Of a stretch of 64,000 nucleotides of DNA, positions 32,098 through 40,401 are shown in pieces. Under the pieces are notes generated by a model that searched no databases, was not told the DNA's origin, and saw only the letters and a program-made list of their open reading frames with translations. The DNA lies in the NCBI GenBank assembly GCA_947499145.1, contig CANMNB010000003.1, forward strand, positions 277,560 through 341,559, written 5' to 3'. Positions within the stretch are counted from its first letter, which is position 1, and each line of letters opens with the position of its first letter. The DNA is from an uncultured Arachnia sp. Lineage in GTDB: Bacteria; Actinomycetota; Actinomycetes; Propionibacteriales; Propionibacteriaceae. Made by a program: the position numbers and the translations under genes.

Positions 32098-33540
32098 CTA
32101 CCGGCTTTCCCGGGCATGGGCGACGGCTGCTCCAGCCCGAGTGAGTCGACCGTCCTTCGCCAAGTCGCTCACGGACAGGGTACAGATCCGATCCACCCCG
32201 GCCCGGTCCCACGCCGAGAAGCTCTCGGCGAGCCAGGACTCCGGGCCGCTCACGCCATCACGCAGTGGGCCGATGCTGAAAGCCGCCTGGGGGGCGACGG
32301 CATGGGCCGTCGCCGCGATGGCCGGGTAACTCTGTGGGGTCTCCTCGATCGACCGGTCGTCGGCGGCATGCACAGTGGGTGAATAGGTGCAGCTGATCAG
32401 GTCCAAGTGTGCCAGAGGGTTTCGCTGCAGTTCACAGAAGTTGAGGGGGGTGCCACCACCCCAGACGGTGGGCAGCGGGCCCAGGCCTCTGCGCGCCTCG
32501 GCCAGCAGCTCGACGCTGGTGGTCTCCTCCGCGGTTCCCGAGATGGCGTCTGCTGGCAGGACGATCAGGCATTCGGGAGCCGGCACGGCGCTCAGCAGTG
32601 TGGCAAGACCCTCCCAGTCCGCGTGTCTAGGGGCGTGAACCTCCAACTCCCAAGGGCCCGCAGCAGACACCCGGCGGATCAGGGGGTCGGTGATCCCAGC
32701 ATCGTTCATGTCGTCTGCATGGACGCGTACCCGCACAGTGTCCACCGCCTCACGGACCGCCTTCAGGTCGGCGTCGGGGACGAGCTGCTCCATCAGAGCG
32801 CTCCAGCGGCTTCCACCCCTTGCTGGAGGCAGCGGAGCCTCGGGCAGGGTCGCCGTCGGTCCGATCGGAGAAAGGTCGATCGTGACCACCTGTTGGATCT
32901 GGCTTCCGCGACCGAATTGCTGCGGGCGGGGCAGGGACAGGGGGGTGGAGTAGGTCTTGAACGACGCGTCCGTCCAATTGCGCTGGTCCTCGGTCTCGAA
33001 GAAGTCGCCTTCGAATTGCATGTCGAGCCGCAGGTCGCTCGTCTCGATGACGAGTGCAGAGAAGGGACCCCAGGCCGGTTCCAGATCTCCATTGGAGCCC
33101 ACCCGCTGGGGACTCACGAGTCCCGGTACGGTCCCGGACCACGTCGAGTCTCCCATCCGGCACTCGAGGGCGCTCCCGACCTGGGTGAGTGGGTGCAGGA
33201 GACACCACCCCATCCGGTTGACGCTCATCGGCTCGAGGGCCGTGCCGTCGAAGGTGGCCGTCAGCGTCGTCGCGGTCAGTTCGAGTGTCCCCGTCCAGAC
33301 GAGGGGCAGCCCCGCGGCGGAGTGGTCACTACTGAAGCAGATCCGAGCTCGATCGCGCCCAAATGAACTCTCCATCCGGCCCACGACACCCGGGACCGTT
33401 CCCCAGGCGTCATCACGGACAGCGACGTGGAGCCGTTGCAGCACGTCCGCGCCCCGCCAGCGCAGGGCGCGGATGTCACCACCGTCGAGGTCGAACGAGA
33501 AGTCGCCCCATTCGATCGCGTGTCGGGAGGAGTCGGTCAC
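32098..33540 (-). CDS. apnL: D-apionate lactonase-like protein
   Basis: A 480-residue cytosolic protein whose N-terminal part (WGDFSFDLDGGDIRALRWRG, then VLQRLHVAVRDDAWGTVPG) resembles the ApnL family that hydrolyses D-apionolactone. The second half looks like a TIM-barrel glycosidase-like domain (VWGGGTPLNFCELQRNP). It is shorter than some ApnL proteins. It begins at GTG 33540, 2 nt after the ApnO-like stop, so the two are coupled. The pairing with an ApnO-like protein is the strongest support. Confidence 0.65.
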   Translation of the reverse strand: MTDSSRHAIEWGDFSFDLDGGDIRALRWRGADVLQRLHVAVRDDAWGTVPGVVGRMESSFGRDRARICFSSDHSAAGLPLVWTGTLELTATTLTATFDGTALEPMSVNRMGWCLLHPLTQVGSALECRMGDSTWSGTVPGLVSPQRVGSNGDLEPAWGPFSALVIETSDLRLDMQFEGDFFETEDQRNWTDASFKTYSTPLSLPRPQQFGRGSQIQQVVTIDLSPIGPTATLPEAPLPPARGGSRWSALMEQLVPDADLKAVREAVDTVRVRVHADDMNDAGITDPLIRRVSAAGPWELEVHAPRHADWEGLATLLSAVPAPECLIVLPADAISGTAEETTSVELLAEARRGLGPLPTVWGGGTPLNFCELQRNPLAHLDLISCTYSPTVHAADDRSIEETPQSYPAIAATAHAVAPQAAFSIGPLRDGVSGPESWLAESFSAWDRAGVDRICTLSVSDLAKDGRLTRAGAAVAHARESR

Positions 33541-33542
33541 GC

Positions 33543-34385
33543 TCAGCCGCCCGTGATCGAGCGGGTGCTGCGAGCCACCTCCTCGGGGTCGAGGATTCGG
33601 TGCCAGTCGTCCTTGAACAGGATGGCGCGCGACTCCTCGGCAGCCTTGATGGCCCCTTCGGACAGCTTCCATTCCAGCTCGTCGAAGATGAGCGAGATCC
33701 CGATCTGGAGGTGCCCCATGAAGAAGTCGTCGACCGCGTCGGCCGGGACGCCCATCTCCTTGATCCGCTCACGCGTCTCGCGCATGAGACCGAGACACGC
33801 ATTGGTCACCGATTCGCTCATCGCCGGCTCGAGGAGGACCATCTGGTCCACCGTGACGCGATGCGAACGGCTGACCGGGGCGAACATCACCTTGGCCAGT
33901 TCCTCCACCATCGTGTACTTGGACTCGTCCCCCCAGGCCTTGGCGAACACGATCGCCTGATGCGCCAGGCCGCCGCCCCAGAAGTCGCGACGTGCCTGCG
34001 CATCCTCCTCCCGGAGCAGGTCGTACAACGGGGGGTGCGTCGGGTGTACGACGAACATGTTGATGTCCTCACGCACCGGGATACGACCGGCGTGGGCGGC
34101 GGCCGGATCCAGCGACAGGACGGAGGTGCCGGAGTCGAGCGAGGGAATGAGGTCCTCGGCGATGTCCTTGACGATGCGATCCGGCACGGCGAGCACCACG
34201 ACGTCCGTGCCCTTAATGGCCTCCTCGACCGGGGTGTGCTTCGTGCCGAACTCCTCGGCGATCAGCTGTTGGCCCGACTCGCTCGGTTCGACGAAGCGGA
34301 GGTCGTAGCCGGCCTCGCCGATGAGGGCCCGGGTGATGCGGCGCCCCATGGCGCCCCCGGCTCCCAGAATCGTTACCTTGGTCAT
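33543..34385 (-). CDS. apnO: D-apionate oxidoisomerase-like dehydrogenase
   Basis: A 280-residue NAD(P)-dependent enzyme with an N-terminal Rossmann domain (ILGAGGAMGRRITRALI) and a helical C-terminal domain of the 6-phosphogluconate-dehydrogenase type. Family features include VVLAVPD, FVVHPTHPPLYD, SRSHRVTVDQM and the ending FKDDWHRILDPEEVARS. ApnO converts D-apionate to 3-oxo-isoapionate. The gene lies between the GH140-like apiosidase and the lactonase. A generic beta-hydroxyacid dehydrogenase is the alternative. Confidence 0.75.
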   Translation of the reverse strand: MTKVTILGAGGAMGRRITRALIGEAGYDLRFVEPSESGQQLIAEEFGTKHTPVEEAIKGTDVVVLAVPDRIVKDIAEDLIPSLDSGTSVLSLDPAAAHAGRIPVREDINMFVVHPTHPPLYDLLREEDAQARRDFWGGGLAHQAIVFAKAWGDESKYTMVEELAKVMFAPVSRSHRVTVDQMVLLEPAMSESVTNACLGLMRETRERIKEMGVPADAVDDFFMGHLQIGISLIFDELEWKLSEGAIKAAEESRAILFKDDWHRILDPEEVARSTRSITGG

Positions 34386-34460
34386 GATGTCCGTCCTTCT
34401 CGGTTGCCGGGTTCCCGGCGCAACTTGTTGTTGGCGTACAGAAATTGGGTTTCGTGCTGG

Positions 34461-35741
34461 TCAGTGCTCGTGACGTCGCCGGAGCACATAGGCGAACTCG
34501 CTGAAGTGCCGCGGCGTCTCGATGATGATGGTGCGTCCACCGGCGCCCGAACTGGTGCGGACGTGGACGGGACAGCGGGCCAGGATGTCGTAGCCGGTGA
34601 CGTCGTAGTGGTCGTACTCGAGCTCGATCTCACACCTCAGCGAGTCCGGCGAGTGGACGACGACGAGTCCGAGATCCTCGGAGCCCCCGACGGTGGCACC
34701 GGAATGGTCGCGGAACAGGAGGTCGCTGCGGTCCTTGAGGAGCCAGAACTCGTTGAGCCGGGCCACCTGCCCGAGCCAGGCGATGTCGGACGCTCCCGAG
34801 AACCGCATGGCCACCTCCACGTCGAAGGGCATGGAGGAGTAGCCCTCGCTGCTGAAGGGTTGCCCCTCGCGATGCCAGGACCAGACCCCGTGTGCGCCGT
34901 AGCCGATCCCCGCGCCGGCACCGGTGATCATGGAGCGCCAACTGGCCAACCGCACGTCCCGTCCGGTGAACCGTCCGCGGCCGCCACCGTAACCGTGCGC
35001 CTCGTACGCGGGCTCCAGGTTCATCGATGGCATCCGCGTGGGCAGGCACGCCACGTAGCGGTTCCAGTGCTGGGGCTTGGTGGCCCAGTCGTCCCCGTGG
35101 CTGGACTGGTAGCCGATGAAGTCGACCAGGCCGGCCAGCTCGGCCGGGAAGTTGATCCACGCGCCCGTGTGGGAGGTGATGACCGCGTCCGGGTCCAGCT
35201 GCCGTACGAGTTCGGCGATCATGGAGTGGCGCTCGACGGCCCCCGAGCTGTTGAAGGTGTCATCGCCCGACGTCGACCAGATGGGTTGCGTGTGGGCGAA
35301 CGCCGGAACCATCCTCTGGACGAAGGCCTTGGTGTCTTCCGCTGACATCGTCCGCTCGGGTGCGGACAGCGCCGCCCAGGACCCGGGAACGTAGTCCACC
35401 CACTGCAGCATCAGCATCGGCGTCAGACCGTGCCGGGTCACGACCTCAACCATCCCGACCGCTCGTTCCAGCCATGCCTCGTCCAGGCGGGAGTAGTCAG
35501 GACTTCCATCGGGTTCGCTCTGGAAGGGGTGGTGCAGCAGTCCCGACCAGTCATGCGCCAACGGCAGCAGGCTCATCATGATCGTGTTAAAACCCTGCTC
35601 GGCGCGAAGCTTCACCAAGGACTCGAAGTGCTCTGGCTCGGCGCTGTGCAGAGCCGCCCAGACGGTGTCGGCCACGACCACGTCGGGATGGCCGTCACGC
35701 AGGAGGTGGTCACGGTTGGGGGAGATGGTCCAGCGGGCCAT
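34461..35741 (-). CDS. GH140-like apiosidase (DUF4038 catalytic domain)
   Basis: A 426-residue glycoside hydrolase of the apiosidase-like (DUF4038) family. The N-terminal barrel begins ISPNRDHLLRDGHPDVVVAD and continues with LRAEQGFNTIMMSLLPL. The likely catalytic Glu is in NLEPAYEAHG, preceded by GYQSSHGDDW. A small beta-sandwich follows at the C-terminus. GH140 members release apiose from plant polysaccharide. There is no signal peptide, so it should act in the cytosol on imported apiosides. ATG 35741 follows GAAAGG; ATG 35849, overlapping the permease stop, is the longer option (+36 residues). Confidence 0.72.
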   Translation of the reverse strand: MARWTISPNRDHLLRDGHPDVVVADTVWAALHSAEPEHFESLVKLRAEQGFNTIMMSLLPLAHDWSGLLHHPFQSEPDGSPDYSRLDEAWLERAVGMVEVVTRHGLTPMLMLQWVDYVPGSWAALSAPERTMSAEDTKAFVQRMVPAFAHTQPIWSTSGDDTFNSSGAVERHSMIAELVRQLDPDAVITSHTGAWINFPAELAGLVDFIGYQSSHGDDWATKPQHWNRYVACLPTRMPSMNLEPAYEAHGYGGGRGRFTGRDVRLASWRSMITGAGAGIGYGAHGVWSWHREGQPFSSEGYSSMPFDVEVAMRFSGASDIAWLGQVARLNEFWLLKDRSDLLFRDHSGATVGGSEDLGLVVVHSPDSLRCEIELEYDHYDVTGYDILARCPVHVRTSSGAGGRTIIIETPRHFSEFAYVLRRRHEH

Positions 35742-35848
35742 GGCAGCCTTTCTTCGAGTGTGCTGGCCGACGTCGGGGGAAAAGGCGTCGCGGGTGGGCG
35801 GCTCGTCCACGAGGCAGGGTAGGCCGGGCGGTTCGTCGCGGGTCATCA

Positions 35849-36724
35849 TCAGCCCTTGACGGCCCCGCTCTCCACGCCCTTGAAGAACTGCTTCTGCATC
35901 GCGACGAACAGGGCGATGATGGGCAGGAGCGCGATGATCGTTCCCGCTGCCACCACCCGGGGGTTGGTGCCGAAGTTGGCCTGGAGGTACTGCATCCCGA
36001 CGGTCAGCGTGTACTTCTCGGGATCAGTGAGCACCACCAGCGGCCACAGGAACTCGTCCCACGACCCGATGAAGCTCATGAGCGCCACCACACTGATCAT
36101 GCCGCGCACGTTGGGCCACACCACGTGCCGGATGCGCTGGACGGTGCTGGCTCCGTCCAGGATGGATGCCTCGATGATCGAGTCCGGAATGGCCGAGCAG
36201 GCGGCTGTCATCAGGAGCACGTTGATCGCGTGGATCGCGCCCGGCAGGAAGACTCCGACGAGGGTGTTGGCCAATCCGAGGGAGTTGATGGTCAGGAAGT
36301 TGCTCGTCAGTGTCACTTCCCCCGGCAGCAGGAGCGTGGAGAACACCAGGGCGAGGATGAGGAGACGTCCCCGAAACCTCGCGATGCCCAGTGCGTAGCC
36401 GGCCATCGTCGCGAAGACACAGTTGGTGATGACCGTCCCCGTCGCCACCAGGAGCGAGTGCCACGCGTAGCGGGGCACAGGTACGGTCCGCAGAACCGTA
36501 GCGAAGTTCTCGAGGGTGGGATCGCCCGGTATGAACGACGGCGGGAAGCCGTAGACGTCGTCCCCGGGGCCCTTGAGCGACGTCCCCAGTTGCCACAGGA
36601 ATGGTCCCACCGAGACCGCCAGCATCAGGAACAGCAAGGAGTAGCGAAGGATCATCTCACCCGGGAGCATGTCCCATCGGGACTTGAACTGGCGTCGACG
36701 CAGGACTCGCTGGTTCTTGGTCAC
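35849..36724 (-). CDS. ABC sugar transporter permease (CUT1, MalG-like)
   Basis: A 291-residue inner-membrane permease with six helices and the EAA loop EASILDGASTVQRIRHVVWP, which contacts the ATPase. Its start overlaps the upstream permease by 4 nt. It partners the permease at 36721-37638 and the binding protein at 37642-38958. No ATPase gene is present in the island. Confidence 0.92.
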   Translation of the reverse strand: MTKNQRVLRRRQFKSRWDMLPGEMILRYSLLFLMLAVSVGPFLWQLGTSLKGPGDDVYGFPPSFIPGDPTLENFATVLRTVPVPRYAWHSLLVATGTVITNCVFATMAGYALGIARFRGRLLILALVFSTLLLPGEVTLTSNFLTINSLGLANTLVGVFLPGAIHAINVLLMTAACSAIPDSIIEASILDGASTVQRIRHVVWPNVRGMISVVALMSFIGSWDEFLWPLVVLTDPEKYTLTVGMQYLQANFGTNPRVVAAGTIIALLPIIALFVAMQKQFFKGVESGAVKG

Positions 36725-37638
36725 TGGACTGCCTTCCTGTTCCGCCGGCGACCGAAGTTCTCACGGACCGAATCCCCCATGTTCAGCCACCCCACCAGGA
36801 GCAGAGGGCCGATGGTGAGGAGGAACAGGGCCACGGAGACGGCGGATGCGTAACCGAGTCGACCGGCCAGACCCGAGCCAACCTGCTTGATGTACATGAC
36901 GAGGCTCATGGCCTGCCCGCCGGGACCCCCTGTACCGCCACTGAGGACGTACAGCTCTGCGAAGACACGCAAGGCTGCGGCTGTGATCAGGGCGGCGATG
37001 AGCAGCATGGCGTTTCGGACGCCCGGGACAGTGACGTGCCAGAACCGCTGGATCGGGTTGGCGCCGTCCAACGCCGCTGCCTCGTAGAGGCCCTTGTCGA
37101 GATTGCCGAGGGCTGCGAGGTAGACGACCATGTAGTAGCCGAGCCCCTTCCAGATCGTGAGCAGTGCCGCACACATGATGAGGAGCCAGCGGTCCACGAG
37201 GAAGTTGATCGGCCGATCAGCGAGCCCCGACCACTGCAGGAGCGCGTTGACGAGCCCTTGGGAGTCGAACAGCCAGCTCCAGATGATTCCCACGACCACA
37301 ACTGACGCGATGACGGGGAAGTAGATGGTGGTTCGGAAGAACGTGACCCCCGGAACCTTCTTCTGCACGAGCAGCGCCAGGAAGAGGGGGAAGAAGGTGA
37401 GCACCGGCACACACAGCACCATGTAGACGACTGACGTCGTGACGCCGTACCAGAACTGCTCGTCACTGAACATCCGCACATAGTTGGCCACCCCCACGCC
37501 CTCGGGCGCACGGAGCGGGCGAGCATCCGTGAACGACAGGACGATGGTGTTGATGAACGGCCAGATGGAGAACACCAATACCCACAGCAACGCTGGGGCT
37601 GCCAGCAGGTAGGGGGTGAACCAACGATGTGACTTCAT
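36721..37638 (-). CDS. ABC sugar transporter permease (CUT1, MalF-like)
   Basis: A 305-residue permease with six helices and the EAA loop YEAAALDGANPIQRFWHVTV. It starts 3 nt after the binding-protein stop. With the second permease it forms the channel for the imported sugar, probably a short apiose-containing glycoside given the neighbours. Confidence 0.92.
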   Translation of the reverse strand: MKSHRWFTPYLLAAPALLWVLVFSIWPFINTIVLSFTDARPLRAPEGVGVANYVRMFSDEQFWYGVTTSVVYMVLCVPVLTFFPLFLALLVQKKVPGVTFFRTTIYFPVIASVVVVGIIWSWLFDSQGLVNALLQWSGLADRPINFLVDRWLLIMCAALLTIWKGLGYYMVVYLAALGNLDKGLYEAAALDGANPIQRFWHVTVPGVRNAMLLIAALITAAALRVFAELYVLSGGTGGPGGQAMSLVMYIKQVGSGLAGRLGYASAVSVALFLLTIGPLLLVGWLNMGDSVRENFGRRRNRKAVQ

Positions 37639-37641
37639 GGA

Positions 37642-38958
37642 TCAGCTCTCGAGGATCTCGTTCGCGTTGTCTTCGGCCTTCTGCAGGGCCTCTTCAATGG
37701 AGATGTCACCCTGCACAGCCAGTGCGACCTGCTGCTTGAAGTAGGTATCCATCGGATCGGTGTGAGCGATCGGGTACTCGTTGACGGCCTTGTCGATCTC
37801 GGCTGCCGCGATGTTGGCGGCCTCGCGCTGCGCAGGGAGCTCGATCACCGACGTGAACGCCTCGGGATCCGAGTTGGCCTCCTTGGTGCCGGGGAAGAAC
37901 CCCTGGGCCAGCTTGAGGAACTCGATCTGGTTCTCGGTGTTCGTGACGAACTGGGCGAAGGCGAGCGCGGTATCCGGGTGCTCGGAGTTGGCCGAGACGC
38001 TGATGCCCTGACCGAACAGGGACGGATTGCCCGTCCGCGGAGTCGGGATGGAGTTCTCCAGGAGGGTGGGGGTGTCGTTGGCCATCTCGGAGGCGAAGCC
38101 AGCAGCTCCCGAGGCGTGTGCGACCTTGCCCTCCTTGTAGAGGACGGTCTTGCCCTGGTACTCACCGAGGAGCGCCTCGGCCGGCATTGCTCCGGCCTCG
38201 TAGGCGTCCTTGTAGCGCTGCACGACTTCGACCGCCTCGGGCGTGTTGAGGACGAACTTCCCGTCCTGGAAGATCTCGAGACCCGCGTTTGAGAGGGTTC
38301 CCATCTTGGGAGCCTCGGGGATCACCTTCACCGCGCCGTCGGTTGCCTCTGCAACCTCGATGGCGAAGTCGAAGAGCTCCTCGATGGTGGTGGGGAGATC
38401 GGCCTCGGTCTTGCCGGCCTGCTCCAACATCTCCATGTTCCACCAGTTGACGTCGGTGCCCTGGTACCAGGGGTATCCGTAGACTCCCTCAACCCCCAGG
38501 TCGTCGAACGTGTACTCGGCGATGGCTCCCTCGATGTAGAGGTCCAGGGACTCCTGGGCCGCATCGCGCAGGTTGACGAGTGCTCCCGCATCCGCCAGTC
38601 GGTAGGCGAAGGACCCGTTCAGGTTGACGACGTCCGGCAGCGAGTTCGAGTTGGCCTGTTGCAGGACCTTCTCCTCGTACCCGTCTCCGGGCTGGTCCAT
38701 CCAGTTGATCTTGACGTCGGGGTTCTCGGCGGTGAAATCGGCGATGAGGTCCTCGAAGTAGGGGGTGAACCTGTCGTTCTTCAGGGACCAGGTCTGGAAC
38801 GTGATCTCGCCGCTGAGTCCGTCGGTGGACGTGCTCGAGGCAGGCGCCGACGACTCCTCCGTCGGGTCTGGTGTGGCCGCGGGGGCCCCAGTGCATGCAG
38901 TGAGTGAGATCGCAACAGCGAGACCAGCAGTGGTCACGATGGCTTTGCGGTTGAACAT
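37642..38958 (-). CDS. ABC sugar transporter substrate-binding lipoprotein
   Basis: A 438-residue extracellular solute-binding protein (family 1). It has a lipoprotein signal peptide with lipobox LTAC at about residues 19-22, then a Ser/Thr/Pro-rich linker and the two-lobed binding domain (GEITFQTWSLKNDRF). It is the first gene of the importer operon and has the LacI-type operator at 38990-39007 directly upstream, so it is likely repressed without inducer. Confidence 0.93.
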   Translation of the reverse strand: MFNRKAIVTTAGLAVAISLTACTGAPAATPDPTEESSAPASSTSTDGLSGEITFQTWSLKNDRFTPYFEDLIADFTAENPDVKINWMDQPGDGYEEKVLQQANSNSLPDVVNLNGSFAYRLADAGALVNLRDAAQESLDLYIEGAIAEYTFDDLGVEGVYGYPWYQGTDVNWWNMEMLEQAGKTEADLPTTIEELFDFAIEVAEATDGAVKVIPEAPKMGTLSNAGLEIFQDGKFVLNTPEAVEVVQRYKDAYEAGAMPAEALLGEYQGKTVLYKEGKVAHASGAAGFASEMANDTPTLLENSIPTPRTGNPSLFGQGISVSANSEHPDTALAFAQFVTNTENQIEFLKLAQGFFPGTKEANSDPEAFTSVIELPAQREAANIAAAEIDKAVNEYPIAHTDPMDTYFKQQVALAVQGDISIEEALQKAEDNANEILES

Positions 38959-38989
38959 GTTTTCTCCTTCGACTATGAAGCGTGATGTG

Positions 38990-39007
38990 AACTATACCGG
39001 TTTAGTT
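38990..39007. promoter_or_regulatory. LacI-type operator 1, upstream of the importer operon
   Basis: AACTATACCGGTTTAGTT is an 18-bp near-palindrome with a central CG (8 of 9 pairs match). The right half, ACCGGTTTAGTT, is repeated at 40304-40315 next to the lacI gene. It lies 31 bp upstream of the binding-protein start and touches the stop of the glycosidase gene. Confidence 0.7.
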
Positions 39008-40231
39008 ATTGAGTGATGCAACCAGGGGTCGTTGAGCGGATGTGTCACCCCCAGCCAGCGGTTGGGCCACCTGCTTCGAGGCCCGTACGAGGGAGGGGAC
39101 GCGACCGTCTAGCGTCTGCTCCAGCCACGCGGCGAAGATCGTGCCGGTGGGTGCCGTCGCGACACGCGCCTGCGACAGGTCCTCGTCAGGAAATGCGATG
39201 GACGGCCGGTCGTCTGGCGCATTCGGCGCATCGTCCCAGTCGCTGATCGTCTCGGCCAGCGCCCGTCCCGCTGGCTTCACTTCGCCGGACTCATCGATCA
39301 GCCCCAGGGTGTACTCCAGTTCTGGATAATCGGCCAGGGACCTGCTGACGTCGTGGGAACACCACCATGTGACACCCCACAACGGCTGGAAGCCCTGCAG
39401 GTGCCGCAGCGTGCTCCTGATGAAGTCGGGGACTGCAGCCTCGGTCACGCTGCTCGACGGCGCGCCGACCTCCTGCAGCCACAACTCCCGACCGGGCTCA
39501 TCCACCCAGGCATGGGCGAGCTCACACAGATAGCGTGCGAACGTGCCGAGGCCGGGATGGTCCGTGCCCAGGTGCGGGCCCAGGTGGCTGAATACCCAGG
39601 AGTGAACCGTCGTGACGTCGCCCAACCCGGCCAGGGCGGGGGTGAAGGCGTGGGAAGGATCGAAGAAGAGGTCGTCGTCGTAGCTGTGGGTGTGCAGGCC
39701 GCTGGGCCACACGGCGCTGGCTTCGCCCAACAACGTGCGCAACCATGCTTTCGCTCCCGCCTCATCGACGGCGTGCGGGAAGGGGTGCCGCGTGGCTGCG
39801 AACTGCATGAACTCATTCCCGATCGACAGGCCCAGTGCGTTGGGCTCTGCTGACAGGCGCTCGCCCATGGCCCTCACGAGCGCCGACTGACCAGAGAGAA
39901 CGTCTGGGTCGGAGAAGAGGTTCCGACGGTGCCAACTCGATACCCACGAGGGCAGGAAGTCGAACGAGGACAGGTGCCCCTGCAACACGTCCACCACGAC
40001 GTCGAGGCCGCAATCCGCAGCCACGCGGACGACCCGGACCACGTCGTCCAGCGCTTGGGCCCTGACCAATGTGCGGTTCGGCTGCAGCAGGGGCCACAGG
40101 GGGAAGATCCTCACGTGATCCATGCCCAGTCTCCGGAGCGCCTCAAAGTCCCGCTGCACCTCGGCCAGGTCGAGGTCGAGCCACGAGAAGAACCAGCCCT
40201 TCCGGGGGGTGTAGTTTGCGCCGAACCTCAT
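39002..40231 (-). CDS. Clan GH-A (GH5-like) glycoside hydrolase
   Basis: A 409-residue TIM-barrel glycosidase. The start MRFGANYTPRKGWFFSWLD and HVRIFPLWPLLQPN are followed by the acid/base motif in SIGNEFMQF and a nucleophile candidate in LWLQEVGAP, the usual clan GH-A pair. No signal peptide is present, so it should cleave an imported glycoside. Specificity is unknown; it could remove the sugar attached to apiose or be a second apiosidase. It is first in the leftward operon, facing the divergent lacI. Confidence 0.75.
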   Translation of the reverse strand: MRFGANYTPRKGWFFSWLDLDLAEVQRDFEALRRLGMDHVRIFPLWPLLQPNRTLVRAQALDDVVRVVRVAADCGLDVVVDVLQGHLSSFDFLPSWVSSWHRRNLFSDPDVLSGQSALVRAMGERLSAEPNALGLSIGNEFMQFAATRHPFPHAVDEAGAKAWLRTLLGEASAVWPSGLHTHSYDDDLFFDPSHAFTPALAGLGDVTTVHSWVFSHLGPHLGTDHPGLGTFARYLCELAHAWVDEPGRELWLQEVGAPSSSVTEAAVPDFIRSTLRHLQGFQPLWGVTWWCSHDVSRSLADYPELEYTLGLIDESGEVKPAGRALAETISDWDDAPNAPDDRPSIAFPDEDLSQARVATAPTGTIFAAWLEQTLDGRVPSLVRASKQVAQPLAGGDTSAQRPLVASLNN

Positions 40232-40268
40232 GCGAGCCTGCCTGCCTTCTTATCTCTGGGAACGCCCA

Positions 40269-40288
40269 TGGAGACGAGAGCGTCTCCA
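40269..40288. promoter_or_regulatory. Perfect 8-bp inverted repeat in the lacI/glycosidase promoter region
   Basis: TGGAGACG-AGAG-CGTCTCCA, 8-bp arms with a 4-nt spacer, between the two divergent genes. It differs from the CCGGTTTAG operator, so it may bind another regulator or form an RNA stem. Confidence 0.4.
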
Positions 40289-40297
40289 CGGAGGACA

Positions 40298-40315
40298 TGC
40301 TAGACCGGTTTAGTT
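40298..40315. promoter_or_regulatory. LacI-type operator 2, between glycosidase and lacI
   Basis: TGCTAGACCGGTTTAGTT shares the right half with operator 1 and matches the palindrome at 6 of 9 pairs. Its place suggests control of both the glycosidase gene and lacI itself. Confidence 0.6.
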
Positions 40316-40401
40316 CTGTCGTCATAACCGGGGTGCTTCAAGCGATCGAGCCAGCCCTGTTCCGAATTGTCAAAGCGCGCGAAAGGGTGGATGATGAGCG
40401 C

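Noticed and set aside
40069..40401. N-terminal extension of the LacI regulator
   Set aside because: Overlaps the divergent glycosidase gene and operator; the HTH begins at the ATG at 40402.
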